Shown here: positions 1 through 9,569 of the stretch, one piece after another | How the letters are laid out: every line of letters begins with the position of its first letter | Position numbering within the stretch: position 1 is the stretch's first letter | DNA from: Hydnum rufescens UP504 | Taxonomy: Eukaryota; Basidiomycota; Agaricomycetes; Cantharellales; Hydnaceae | NCBI GenBank assembly: GCA_014904985.1 | Contig: MU128988.1 | Coordinates: forward strand, 72,105 to 103,005 | DNA: 30,901 nt | Reading direction: 5' to 3' | The notes under the pieces: model-generated | What the model saw: only the letters and a program-made list of their open reading frames with translations | Told to the model about the DNA's origin: nothing | Database searches by the model: none | Translations under genes and position numbers: made by a program

Positions 1-955
1 TTGCTGATCCATGGCTTTTTGGTGAAATTTCCCTAATTCTGTCTGGTAAATATTGTCATTGTACACTTCAAACCTTACCCCTATCTCACCTAGGTTTCAT
101 TAGGTGCTCAAACCTGCAGGGGATCAAGGCCAGTGTGCCCCTCCTCAAAGTGTTGGTCAGTTTAGGTTTTCCTTAATTTCCCACCTTCATGAAATCTAAG
201 CATTCATTCCAGCATCACCTGTCTATCCCCAAGCCCAACATTCAATATCTGGTGTTTCTTTGTTGTCAGTGTTGAGATTGATTCTAAGGCCACAGGAGAT
301 TGCTTATCTTGGCTTGTTAAACTAGTGGTCATCATTTGGATTCGAGGTGGGAGGGGTGCAGATCCACCTAGTGCACATGACACAGAGCATACTGCTAGCT
401 CTATCCAGGCTCAAATCAGGGATGATGGTGATTTGCAAGGACATGGTGTATCCAATATTGCAAGCAGACTTGCAGGGATCATTGATGAATATACACCATT
501 ATAGGTGTCATGTGCATACATGTATCAAAGTGATGTCCTCCCATGACATTGGGATCAATCCTTATCTCTGCCAGGCTTTTCCCCTAAAGTGGAGACCAGA
601 AGCTAGAGGCATAGGTCATGGACTGTAACAATATTGCATGTAATATGTCAAAGTTGAAATATTGGAGATAGACATGAAGCCATACTGGGTGCTATGACAA
701 ATCTGTGGGGTCCAAGCAACAGTGAAATTTACCCACCCACTTGGTTTAAATGTTGGCAGCAACCTGATTAGATGAATGGGAATATTTTGGTGATAGTGTG
801 GCTGAGTGTATTTGTTAGATGAAGGCACCAGGGTAATTATCTATAAGGAATTATCAATTTCTGTGTCAGCACAGTTGTCAGAGTTCATCTGCTTCTCTGG
901 GTAGTTCCAATTTGTTTCTGACTTTGTTCCAGTTCATTCCTGCTTTTGGTGCATT
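1..955. other. Non-coding, nothing recognised
   Basis: AT-rich sequence with very few CG dinucleotides. The short open frames here have no recognisable motif and no repeated structure. I see no gene, hairpin or repeat I can support. Confidence 0.5.
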
Positions 956-1045
956 CAGGCTGGTCAGCCATATTTGATACCTATGATAGGTATCAAATCT
1001 GGGGCACTTTTTGGTACCTAAATAGGTCCAATTGTGATGGGGTGC
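956..1045 (+). mobile_element. DNA transposon terminus with subterminal hairpin
   Basis: Begins CAGGCTGGTCAGCC, the same terminus as at 3838, 10187 (inverted), 11961 and 29181. It is followed at once by a palindrome (TTTGATACC...GGTATCAAA, about 970-994) and then GGGGCACTTTTTGG, a segment also found beside the terminus at 29181. The hairpin lies to the right, so the element should extend rightwards. No matching right end or 8-bp duplication of the preceding GGTGCATT was found, so its extent is unknown. Confidence 0.5.
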
Positions 1046-2339
1046 CATAGGGGTGCCAATTGGGTATATGGGCCCCAATGTGGCTCCAAAATGAACCCCT
1101 TCATAGTTTCCACACCACTGAGGCACTGATCTGTATTTATTTTTAATTATGTAATACCCAAATGTGTAAAATGTGGAAAATAAATCAGTGTACCCAAGCC
1201 ATCCAGCCCAATCCAGACCCATGACCAGGGGGAAATGGCCCAAATGGGTAGGGAGACCCTCAGAGGGCCCTGCTGATCAACAAGACCCCAAACTTCCAAA
1301 TGCAGTTAACCCCTAAACAAGCAATCACCATATATGAGTATATTTTTAAATCCAGAAATTCCAGAAATTGTGGTACAGGAACCACTCCATGGATCAGGCT
1401 GAAATTTTGCACATGATTTAAATATATGTGGGCCAGGAACATATCACAAAATCAGCCAATTATAATGCATAGGTCTTGTGCAATGAGAGGGGGAACTTTG
1501 GATGTTGAAGACTGATTTACTCAGGCCACAGGGTAGCTATGACCTCCAAATTTCTCATGTGTAATGGTCACACATTATAGTAATTAAGTGCCAAATATCA
1601 GCTTATTATGATAACTTTTAGTTATGGAGCAAGCTCAGCAGCCCAAAAGGAAAATAAAATAAGTCTTGTATTTGTACTATCCCAGAATGGTCCCAAATTT
1701 GGCACACACAGTTCAATTGCTATTATAATGATCATATTAAATAATGAAGTGGGTTGGATCCAGGGAAGTGGGTGAAAATGAGGGGGAGGAATGGGGGGAT
1801 CAAAAACAAATTGTGAGAGCTATGGAGCAGCTATCCAACTGAAATTCAGCAGGGAACATGGGACCTATAAGGGAGATATCTCTGCCAAAGATAGGCTTTA
1901 TCCAATCACTCCTTGGTACCTAACCACAGTCTCCCCCCTCAAAATCAAAGAAATAAATCCCAGAGGCTATAAACCATTGAAGCCTTGAAATTTGAGTCAT
2001 CACCAAACACATCAAAGTTTGTAACTTAAATTTTATAAATTTACAACTACTATGAACCGAGGGAGATGACTATTGAAACAAGTGCCCATGTTGGAGTTGG
2101 ATTTGGCTGAAATATGGCATGAAAAGAGGTCCCATATATCACACATGTGCCCTTAATTTCCATGTTGATTCAGTGCAATTAAAGCCTCTACACATTTATC
2201 AATGTTGAGTCCCCCCCTTTAGGTACCAGTGTGGAAGATAAAAACATCCAGTATCAGAAAATGTGAAATCACACCACTTCCAGCCTTTGGATGATCACAT
2301 GACCAATTATGAAATTAATTATGGCTATGCACAGAAACT
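1046..2339. other. Non-coding, CpG-poor, probably transposon interior
   Basis: No gene supported. The sequence is AT-rich with almost no CG and contains transposon-like phrases such as TACCTAAATAGGTCC near 1017. Short open frames here have no coding signature. Probably the decayed interior of the element that starts at 956, but this is inference. Confidence 0.35.
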
Positions 2340-2760
2340 GAATTTGTTCTATAACTCTGTCAGTTTTGATTAGAAATGTTTGCCCATATAATGCTTGGAA
2401 AACTATGATTCACACCTTTCAAACAGTACCAAGCACAAGTTGAATGGACCAAAACTGCACTCTCCAGACTGATTTTACTATCAAAATCCAAATTTTCCAG
2501 TATTTAATGGATTTATCTGTCAGTTTGCATCCAATCTGCTTTGAATCACTGTGCCTAGGAAGATGTTGGAAATACTCATTGAATGGTACTGAGCAAACCA
2601 AGAACAGATCAAAACTGCACTCTACAGAATGATAGTACTGTTAAAATCAACACCCACCAGTATTCTACAAATTTCCCCATCAGTTCGCATCTGATCTGCT
2701 CAGAACCACTGCACCCAGAAAGCTGTTAAAGATCTGCATCAAATGATACCAAGAACGCCT
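2340..2760. repeat. Decayed relic of LTR family A (about 165-bp internal repeats)
   Basis: Shows about three imperfect periods of roughly 160-170 bp, marked by GTCAGTTT at about 2357, 2520 and 2680. These match the internal repeats of the solo LTRs at 5860-7134 and 17248-18601 (for example GATTCACACCTTTC followed by AAAACTGCA). CG sites present in the intact LTRs are mostly TG or CA here, as expected from deamination of methylated cytosine. Ends are not definable. Confidence 0.6.
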
Positions 2761-3008
2761 ATCATGGATGCAGACTGCTGTCTCTGCATCAAATCCCATC
2801 CCATGCACTTGTTCTCATTATCAACCAGCAACAGAACACCTAACCATTGGACTATGCTCAAATTAATCTCCAAAACCTGGAGATATCCTTTCATTTTGCC
2901 TCCCAGAATGCTCCACATGATCAGTGACCTCATGGTCTTAACATTCCACATGCTCAGCAAATTGGTGACATCACCCCCCCATATGATTTCTTTTGTTCTC
3001 TTTATGAA
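2761..3008. other. Non-coding, nothing recognised
   Basis: Two overlapping open frames of about 100-130 codons run on opposite strands, but neither shows a known motif, and the plus-strand one runs into the TGACTCA repeats. I do not call either a gene. Confidence 0.4.
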
Positions 3009-3188
3009 TGACTCACCCACTTTGCAACCACTTATGAATGACTTGCCCACCTGGCAACCACTTTATGCATCACTCACATATGACTCACATCTTCATTTTT
3101 CTTTTGTTCTCACCTATGACTCACATATGACTCACCTATGAGGGAGTCATTTTCTTTAAACACAGCCACCTTCAGAAAGGTTTAAAAG
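3009..3188 (+). promoter_or_regulatory. TGACTCA cluster followed by TATA-like box
   Basis: Four exact TGACTCA heptamers at 3009, 3081, 3117 and 3128, then a TATA-like TTTAAAAG at 3181-3188, about 47 bp after the last one. TGACTCA is the known binding site of fungal Gcn4-type and AP-1-type bZIP factors. The arrangement resembles a retrotransposon LTR promoter, but LTR ends were not found. Use in vivo is inference. Confidence 0.4.
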
Positions 3189-3232
3189 CTGGTAGATTTC
3201 CTGTATCCCCCAATCATCTCCTCACTCTGGAA

Positions 3233-3268
3233 ATCAACCACTGTCAACCACTGTCAACCACTGTCAAC
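3233..3268. repeat. 10-bp tandem repeat
   Basis: TCAACCACTG is repeated about three and a half times. No function is apparent. Confidence 0.8.
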
Positions 3269-3788
3269 TTTTCTGCTTGCCTCTAAAGAACAGTCTATCT
3301 ATTAAGCCATCTGGAGCTAAGTCATCTTCAACATTGTTGAGACAAAGCCACTGGAAGCCCTCTACACAAATCACTAAAGCCAAGGATAGTTGCAGGACCT
3401 AAGGTTAGAGTTGCTGGACATCCAAGGAAAACACTGACCTGTCTGTAATCCACAGATATCCACATTTTGACCAGGAGAATGTAAACAAGAATACACAAAT
3501 ATCAGTAAATGAACCAACACAACACAAACTATGTATAAGCCTTTCTACAAGCATCCCACATGATGTATAAGCCTTCCTACAAGCATCCCAGACAATATAT
3601 CATTGACGACAGCTAGTCCATATCACATCCTATTCTCCACTGAACACCATACACATCTTGCAGAGAGTGATCAACCATTGAAGCAAACCAACCCAATGAA
3701 TAACAACAGAAATACAGTCTCCCATCTACACACTGGCTGAACCAGATTTTGATTTGACAGTCATCAGAGCTCCCAACCCTTCTATACT
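3269..3788. repeat. Non-coding stretch with a 27-bp direct repeat
   Basis: No gene supported. A 27-bp block starting TGTATAAGCC occurs at 3532-3558 and again at 3564-3590 with one difference. The rest has no recognisable structure. Confidence 0.5.
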
Positions 3789-3837
3789 GGGTTGCTGTGT
3801 TGCATTGTCTCATTGTGCATTGGATGGGCCCCTATCT
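3789..3837 (-). repeat. Left piece of an array exon split by the 3838-10187 insertion
   Basis: The text from GGTTGCTGTGTTGCATTG to CCCTATCT resembles the GTTGCTGTG/CATTG-rich exon spacers at 10560-10800 and 13420-13590. If the insertion is removed, TATCT joins GGAATAAAG at 10196, recreating the usual TATCTAGAATAA exon-intron junction of the modules. This is the main support for the element boundaries. Confidence 0.6.
3830..3837. repeat. 8-bp target site duplication, left copy
   Basis: CCCTATCT here and at 10188-10195 directly abuts the CA...TG ends of the composite element. An 8-bp duplication is typical of hAT-type and some Zisupton/KDZ-type DNA transposons. Confidence 0.7.
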
Positions 3838-3930
3838 CAACCCGGTCAGCCACAAATGTACATCTAGTTAGATACAATGAGCCTTGCGTTTAAATAGTCT
3901 AACTAGATGTTTTTAGGCGGGGGCCCCTGG
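3838..3930 (+). repeat. Left terminal inverted repeat with subterminal hairpin
   Basis: Terminal CAACCCGGTCAGCCAC is followed by ACATCTAGTTAGA...TCTAACTAGATGT around a loop containing AATGAGCCTTGC, then by GGGGGCCCCTGG. The inverted copy at 10095-10187 has the same order of parts. Confidence 0.7.
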
Positions 3931-4415
3931 GGCCAGCTAACATGATTTGCGTGATTCAGGCAGGGGCCCCAGGGGCCCCTGGCTCTGAACTTGGAGAATG
4001 ACCAGGGTGAAGTCAGAGTCTTTACAGTCTGACTTAGGGAATTTCAGACTTGCAAGGCAGCAGGCCATACAGGCTTATCAGGGATAAATAGGTCAGTGGG
4101 CTATGCGGGCTTATCAGCAATAATCACAATTACTTTTATTATTGACTTACTATGTCCATATCATATGTTGTTCATTTATTATTACTCTAGTACTATACAT
4201 GTATTGTATCCCCTGCCCCGCCTGGGGTCACATATTTTCACTCAGCATGGTTGTATATTTTCATTTGATGCAGGCTTTTGGTTGGTGGGGTCACAGGTCT
4301 TCAGTTGGCGGGGTCGCAGGTTTTTGGTCGGCAGTTGAGGGTTTCATTCAGCGGAGTCACATGTTTCGTTCTTGCGGGTTTTGGTAGGGGGTATGGGTTG
4401 TGGGTTGATGAAAAG
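3931..4415 (-). other. Terminal exon-like segment of the left arm
   Basis: Lies after the outermost left-arm intron in the minus-strand direction. No gene supported. It holds GC-rich near-palindromic GGGGCCCC blocks (about 3925-3982) and a short direct repeat ending GGCTTATCAG (about 4064-4083 and 4097-4117). Overlapping short plus-strand frames here have no support. Confidence 0.4.
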
Positions 4416-4537
4416 CTAGGATAATAAAAAATATGTTAGTAAAAAAGAAATAAAATATATAAAAAAGCAAAGCAAGGCAAAAGGAGCAGCCTGTGCTGCT
4501 CCTTTTGCATGATAGAACTTGTACATAATATACTCAC
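4416..4537 (-). other. Intron-like module L8 with hairpin A
   Basis: Minus strand starts GTGAGT and ends CCTAG, 122 bp. Hairpin A is a perfect 14-bp stem, 4477-4490 with 4495-4508 (GCAAAAGGAGCAGC, loop CTGT). The stem carries GGAG/CTCC where most copies have AGAG/CTCT, a paired change. A degraded hairpin B follows at about 4550-4574. Confidence 0.55.
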
Positions 4538-4746
4538 CTTAAAAATTCACCACACCTGCCAAAGCATGTGTGGTTCTTCACTGTCCATCTGTGTGGGTTT
4601 TGTTCAGTGCGGGTTCTTTGGCGAGTTGGCGTTGGCAGGATTTGCTTGGTGGGCTGGGTTGTTTCGGGTCTTGTTTGGCCAGTGTCTGTTCTGCTCATTC
4701 TCATTTGTTGGGCCTTGCTTTTGTGGGTTGTAGCTCCAGTGATAAT

Positions 4747-4850
4747 CTAGAATAATGAATAATGTGTTAGTTAAAAGTTAAACTGGCACAAAAAGAGCAG
4801 CATTTGCTGCTCTTTTTGTGCCACTGTGTACGTTTGGGAGAGATACTTAC
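4747..4850 (-). other. Intron-like module L7 with hairpin A
   Basis: Minus strand starts GTAAGT and ends TTCTAG, with the branch-like TTAACTAAC near the end, 104 bp. Hairpin A is a perfect 17-bp stem, 4785-4801 with 4806-4822. The upstream exon carries hairpin B at 4861-4888. Confidence 0.6.
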
Positions 4851-5131
4851 ATTATATATTACCACACACCCGCTGCAGCGGGTGTGGTTCGCTTGGTCTC
4901 TTGTTGCTGCATGTGGTTGGCTAGTCCCCATTTGCTGTGTGGTCAATCGGTGGGGGTTTGTTTGGTGGGTCTCGTTTGGTGGGGCTTCGTCGGGGGGTCT
5001 CCATTCGCCAGTTTTCATCTGGTGGGTCACTCGGGGCTTGGGTGTTGGGTGGCTGCGCATTAAATTTCGTATGGGGGGCTCATCTGTATCCTTGTTGGGT
5101 GAGTTTTCCCATAGGGAAAGGACCTAGAAGG

Positions 5132-5217
5132 CTGAATAATAACACATTAGTATAAAAAAAAGGAAACAGAGGTGCCAAAAGAGCAGCTTCTGCTGCTCTT
5201 TTGGCACTGAGACATAC
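5132..5217 (-). other. Intron-like module L6 with hairpin A
   Basis: Minus strand starts GTATGT and ends ATTATTCAG at 5132; an alternative end, CTTCTAG, lies at 5124. Hairpin A is a perfect 16-bp stem, 5172-5187 with 5192-5207. The upstream exon has hairpin B at about 5226-5256. Confidence 0.55.
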
Positions 5218-5388
5218 CTCATGTCATCACACACCCACTGAAGCAGGTGTGTGGCACTGCATTTCTTTCATCGATATATACGCCAGGGGAGGGGTCTCAG
5301 GTGGCTGCATGTGCTCCCGTGTTTTGCCCTGGGCCCTGTCTGTTCATTTGTTGGGTGGGTATCGTGGGGTGGAGGTATCTAGAATAAT

Positions 5389-5491
5389 AACACATGAGTA
5401 AATATAAAAAAAGGCAGAGGGCAATGCCAAAAGAGCAGCTGGCGCTGCTCTTTTGGTGTTGTCATATACTCTGTAATAAAAAAAAACTCAC
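5389..5491 (-). other. Intron-like module L5 with hairpin A
   Basis: Minus strand starts GTGAGT and ends ATTATTCTAG, 103 bp. Hairpin A is 5426-5439 with 5444-5457. Hairpin B in the upstream exon is a perfect 13-bp stem with loop CGAA, 5497-5526. Confidence 0.6.
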
Positions 5492-5646
5492 TCAGGGTGC
5501 CACACCCGCCGAAGCGGGTGTGGCACCGTATTTGTTGCATTGGCATGTACGTTGCGATAGTCCAGGGGGTGGCTGTGCGTGCACCGGTGTTTCGCCCTGG
5601 GCCCTGTCTGCTCATTCATTGGGTGGGGTATTGTGGGTGGAGGTAT

Positions 5647-5755
5647 CTAGAATAATAATGCATTAGTAAATAAAAAAAACAGAAGGCAATGCCAAAAGAG
5701 CAGCTGGCACTGCTCTTTTGGCATTGTCGTATACTCCATAACAAAGAAAGCTCAC
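5647..5755 (-). other. Intron-like module L4 with hairpin A
   Basis: Minus strand starts GTGAGC and ends ATTATTCTAG, with branch-like TTACTAATGC, 109 bp. Hairpin A is at 5688-5725. The upstream exon has hairpin B at 5761-5795 and is the one split by the solo LTR at 5860. Confidence 0.6.
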
Positions 5756-5859
5756 CTAAGAGTGCCACACACCCGCTGAAGTGGGTGTGTGGCGCCGTAT
5801 TTGTTTCATGAGCATATATGTTGCGGATAGTCAAGGGGGGGTCTTGAGTGGCTGCGCGG

Positions 5860-7134
5860 TGTTGGAGGGACAAATCCCTACTACGTACAAACCCTATCCA
5901 AGGATGATCTTTCAAACAAATGAACCATTTTCTATGTCAATCCAGACGTCAATTCCCACGCTGTCATTCATTTGAGAACAAGCCTGAATCCCATACGCCT
6001 AATACCCACGAATCCGCGCCATTCCTTTGTTTGTGCACGAGCCAATTTATTATGTATCTGCGGCACTTCAACAGGCCACCCCAAATTCCACTTTTTTATG
6101 CCATACCTCAATGTGGCAATAGCAATTCAACTTGCTTGCTTTGTTTGACCTTCAATCAGTCTCCACTTCTGATACACGCTTCCTGTTGCCTCAAGGGCGA
6201 CTCTAACGAATTGTGATTATGTAACACAACGGATTACACACCCCGGGCCTTGATTCCGACTCGCGGACTTGTCACATGACAAATAGGGGCTAATGCGGCG
6301 CTCTCAAGGAGTAAACGTGGAATATCTCCCTCAGTTTTGATCGGATCGACTCGGCAAGATAGCGCCCAGAAAGCTACGATTCACACCTTTCCGACGATAC
6401 TAAACACGAGCCGAACGAATTAAAACTGCATGTTCCAGGTCGATTTTACTATGTGTTTCATATATCCCTTCAGTATTTTTTCGATTTTCTCAGTCAGTTT
6501 TGATCCAATTCGCTCGGGACAAGTACTCCTAGAAAGCTGTCGACAGTCCGCATCCAATGGTACCAAGGGAAAAACGAGTGGATTAAAACTCGGCTCTCTA
6601 CAATTCAACTCCTCCATGTCTCATTCCATTATTGCCTCCGCTTTTTTGATTATTAATGGCAATTATTCTCTGCCCCTCTTATATCCAACGAAGAGTACGT
6701 CTAGGACGACCAGTTCCACCATTCCCCAAGGGATTCTGTGCAGTAGGAGAGGAGGAATAGCTTGGTTAAGCCATATTCCCCTATTCTGACTTGATTTTGT
6801 AATATCTCCTTCAGTTTTGAAGCTTTTGACTTGATTTTTTTTTCATCATTTTCGCCTTAACCCCACCTTTCTGCCGGTTACCATAGCATTTTTTTGTGAT
6901 GTATATTAAGTGCAGGAGATGCGAATTTCTACAGTTTTCCCCCTCCCCAGTTTTGAGGCACTGATGTATTGCCGCTGGTTCCTTGGGTGTTGCTTACAGC
7001 ATTAGATTTCTATCACCAAAGACCTTCATTCCTTCGAGCCTTAACATTTGGATTGATCCCGTGGTCCCTTCTTTTCATTCTCGATTCCATATTGTGGACT
7101 GTGGCTGGATTCCTCCCTCCGTTTCCCGCTTACA
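5860..7134. mobile_element. Solo LTR, family A (copy 1)
   Basis: 1275 bp, starting TGTTGGAGGGACAAATCC and ending CTTACA. The flanks share GCGG (5856-5859 and 7135-7138), and the next base T also matches, so the duplication is 4 bp, or 5 bp if the end is shifted by one. It is alignable along its length with 17248-18601, which has its own flanking duplication; these are therefore two separate insertions, not one LTR pair. It contains internal repeats of about 165 bp (CAGTTTTGAT at 6332 and 6495). Removing it restores an array exon of about 160 bp, matching its neighbours. CpG content is higher than in the surrounding sequence, suggesting a younger insertion. No internal retrotransposon genes remain. 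Confidence 0.8.
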
Positions 7135-7194
7135 GCGGTGCCGTGTTTTGTCTTGGACCTGGTGATCGAGTCCGATATTGCACAGTGGATGCAC

Positions 7195-7297
7195 CTAGAA
7201 TAATGTTAGTAAAGGAAAAAAAAAAAAAAAAGCAACACCAAAAGAGCAGGGCTGCTCTTTTGGTGTCGGTCTACACCCTGTAATAAAAAGTACTCAC
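7195..7297 (-). other. Intron-like module L3 with hairpin A
   Basis: Minus strand starts GTGAGT and ends ATTCTAG, 103 bp. Hairpin A is a 15-bp stem, 7235-7249 with 7252-7266; its outer pairs are ACACC/GGTGT where other copies have TGCC/GGCA. Hairpin B is at 7305-7338. Confidence 0.6.
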
Positions 7298-7447
7298 CTT
7301 GTATTGCCACACACCCGCTTCAGCGGGTGTATGGTGCCATGTTTCATTTGTTGTTGTGGAGGTTCCAGGTGGCCAGGCAGGTCTGTACATCGCCTTGGGC
7401 TTCATCTGTTTTCTTGTTGGGCAGGGTTTCATGCAGCAAGGGGAGAT

Positions 7448-7562
7448 CTAGAATAATAAATAAATAATAAGAGTTAGTGGAAAAAAAGACCAGAAGCAGT
7501 GCCAAAAGAGCAGCAGTTGCTGCTCTTTTGGCACCATTGTACATGCTATAACGAAAACTCAC
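7448..7562 (-). other. Intron-like module L2 with hairpin A
   Basis: Minus strand starts GTGAGT and ends ATTATTCTAG, 115 bp. Hairpin A is at 7498-7535. Hairpin B (7571-7602) has TGACACACCC/GGGTGTGTCG, an inverted base pair relative to the usual CCACACACCC/GGGTGTGTGG. Confidence 0.6.
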
Positions 7563-7712
7563 CAGGTACTATGACACACCCAGCCCTGCGGGTGTGTCGT
7601 GCCAGGTTTCATCCATCTGGTTCATGGTCACCGATAGTCGGGGGCTCGATGTGGCCGTGGGTGGCTCCGTATACCCATATTTCCTCTAGGCCTCATCAAG
7701 CAAGGAGAGGAG

Positions 7713-7824
7713 CTAGAATAACAAATAATAGGTTAGTTAAAAAGAAATAACAGAGGCAATGCCAAAAGAGCAGCTATTGCTGCTCTTTTGACATTGTCAC
7801 ATACCCCGTAATAACTAAACTCAC
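7713..7824 (-). other. Intron-like module L1 with hairpin A
   Basis: Minus strand starts GTGAGT and ends TTATTCTAG, with branch-like TTAACTAACC, 112 bp. Hairpin A is at 7757-7796. The upstream exon holds a 34-bp perfect palindrome as hairpin B (7831-7864), whose CCTGCC/GGCAGG pairs differ from the usual CCCGC/GCGGG on both sides of the stem. Confidence 0.6.
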
Positions 7825-7908
7825 CTAAAAGTGCCACACACCTGCCGGGGCAGGTGTGTGGCACCGTATCATGCTTGGTTCGGGTCGGTGTTGAGTAGAT
7901 CTAAGTTG

Positions 7909-8560
7909 CCACTCAATGCTGCCGATTGCTGGTCTCGAAAAAGCGCCCAAGTACGGGCAGTACCAGACTCATATAAATAGATATAGCTATATACACATAA
8001 AGTAATATTAAATAATAAATATTTGTATGATAAATGTGAAGAAAGGGGGATAGTGGGTGATATTTCACCAAGACAGTGTATGGCAACAATGCAAAGCAAA
8101 TTGGGGGACTTCCGTACATCAGAATTGCCCCATATTTTAATACTTTAGTGGTGTGTATATATAGAACTTGGCCAATGAGACAAATTGAATGTTCAGGCAA
8201 TTTTTGAATTTCTCACACCTTTGATTCCCTATTTAGGAAATCAAAAGTGTGAGAAATTCAAAAATCACCTGAATGTTCCATTTTTTTTTATTGGTCATGT
8301 GCTACATATACATGCCACCAACATATTAAAATACGGGGCAATTCTGATGCAGGGAAGTCCCCCCAATCCGTGTTGCATTGTTGCTATATAGTGTCTTGGT
8401 GAAATATTGCCCACTATCCCTCTTTTCCTCACTTTTACTATAAAAATATTTATTATTTAATATTATTCCATGTGTAGGTATCTATTATCTATTTAGATGA
8501 GCCTTGTACTGCCTGTACTTGGGCACTTTTTCGAGACTGGCAATCGCTGGTGTTGAGTGG
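7909..8560. repeat. 652-bp palindrome (foldback centre)
   Basis: Two arms of about 326 bp face each other around 8234. Both ends read CCACTCAA...GATTGC..GTCTCGAAAAAG, and the arms stay alignable, with roughly four of five positions matching by eye, through to GAATTTCTCACAC beside the centre. It separates the minus-strand left arm from the plus-strand right arm. No clear target duplication flanks it (AAGTTG against TTTGTT), so it may be an inversion junction rather than an independent insertion. It contains TATA-rich stretches (about 7974-7995 and 8438-8460) facing each array. It encodes no convincing protein. Confidence 0.8.
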
Positions 8561-8659
8561 TTTGTTTTGATGTTTACCTAAGCTCTCTCTCTTGTATATA
8601 GAACTCGACCCAACAGAACCAGAGCAGGACAACACACCCACTGTGGCAGGTTAAAGAAG

Positions 8660-8765
8660 GTGAGTAGTCCCTTCTTACTAGGTACAGCTGTGCAAAAAGG
8701 GCAGTGAAAGCTGCCCTTTTTGCACTCCTTTAACATTTTTACTAACCATATTATTTCCATTCTAG
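8660..8765 (+). other. Intron-like module R1 with hairpin A
   Basis: GAAG|GTGAGT start, branch-like TTACTAACC, end ATTCTAG, 106 bp. Hairpin A is a 14-bp stem, 8691-8704 with 8711-8724 (AAGGGCAG/CTGCCCTT), a paired change from AGAGCAG/CTGCTCT. A degraded hairpin B precedes it at about 8627-8651. Confidence 0.65.
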
Positions 8766-8901
8766 GTTTAAAGTTATCACCTCCGATCCAAAGATGGCCA
8801 CCCGAAAACCAATCTGGGCCAAAACTCATGCAAGACCCTGCACATGATGACAGATAAAATGGCCCCACACACCTGCTACAGTGGGTGTGTGGTTATATCT
8901 G

Positions 8902-9011
8902 GTGAGTCCCTCACTAAAGCATGTACAATGGGTGCCAAAGGAGCAGCATATGCTGCTCTTTTGGCACTGTCTCTTCCTTTTTTTTACTAATATTATTATT
9001 TGCTATTCTAG
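8902..9011 (+). other. Intron-like module R2 with hairpin A
   Basis: GTGAGT start, TTTACTAATATT near the end, CTATTCTAG end, 110 bp. Hairpin A is 8932-8949 with 8950-8967, one pair being G-U in RNA. The preceding exon has hairpin B at 8863-8893. Confidence 0.65.
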
Positions 9012-9171
9012 GTCCCCCTCCCTGCATGAAACCTGCCCAACGAGGTCCAAAATGAAGCCCCACATGAAAGAATGACACGCAGCAGTCAATACCGGCAGCC
9101 CCCAAATGCACACAACGATGAATGAAACATGGCACCACACACCCGCTGCGGTGGCTGTGCGGTGATTTAAG

Positions 9172-9276
9172 GTAAGTATTTTCTCCACTAGGCCCTATCA
9201 TGCAAGAAGAGCTGCCACTGCCACTGCTCTTCTTGCACCTTTGTAAATTGTCACTGACTTAGGTGTTCTATTCTAG
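9172..9276 (+). other. Intron-like module R3 with hairpin A
   Basis: TTAAG|GTAAGT start, CACTGAC branch-like, CTATTCTAG end, 105 bp. Hairpin A has a 12-bp outer stem, 9201-9212 with 9226-9237 (GCAAGAAGAGC), again changed on both sides relative to the left-arm copies. Hairpin B precedes it at 9134-9163 with several mismatches. Confidence 0.65.
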
Positions 9277-9464
9277 GTCCTGACTGCCCACCCAAGCAAG
9301 AAGACCCGCAAATGTCAAGGAGAACCCATGCAACTGTGGGATCATGTGAACAAACACCTGCACAAGAGTGGGGGCAAAATTCCCTGTGAACAATGCCCGC
9401 ACGAGTACCCAGAGGACAACAAGGGACCATACACCCGCCACAGCAGGTGTATGGTCATTTTAAG

Positions 9465-9569
9465 GTAAGTATCGTATCCTTAGATACTTTTGTGCCAGAA
9501 GAGCAGCCTATGGCTGCTCTTCTTGTGATGTGTATATTCTTTAACTAACATATTATTTATTTTTTCTAG
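9465..9569 (+). other. Intron-like module R4 with hairpin A
   Basis: TTTAAG|GTAAGT start, TTAACTAACA branch-like, TTTTTTCTAG end, 105 bp. Hairpin A is 9497-9508 with 9512-9523 (AGAAGAGCAGCC). Hairpin B of the preceding exon (9425-9456) has CATAC/GTATG where others have CACAC/GTGTG. Confidence 0.65.

Noticed and set aside
4767..5060. 97-codon minus-strand frame through an array exon into its intron
   Set aside because: Palindrome B naturally encodes HTR.SGCV-like peptides in one frame, but exon lengths (150, 150, about 160, 155, 171, 281) do not keep phase between copies.
4804..5127. 107-codon plus-strand frame over a module
   Set aside because: It runs antisense across hairpin A, an intron-like segment and an exon; no related frame is kept in sister modules.
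7869..8391. Frames of 68-95 codons in the palindrome
   Set aside because: They are mirrored products of the inverted repeat with no recognisable motif.
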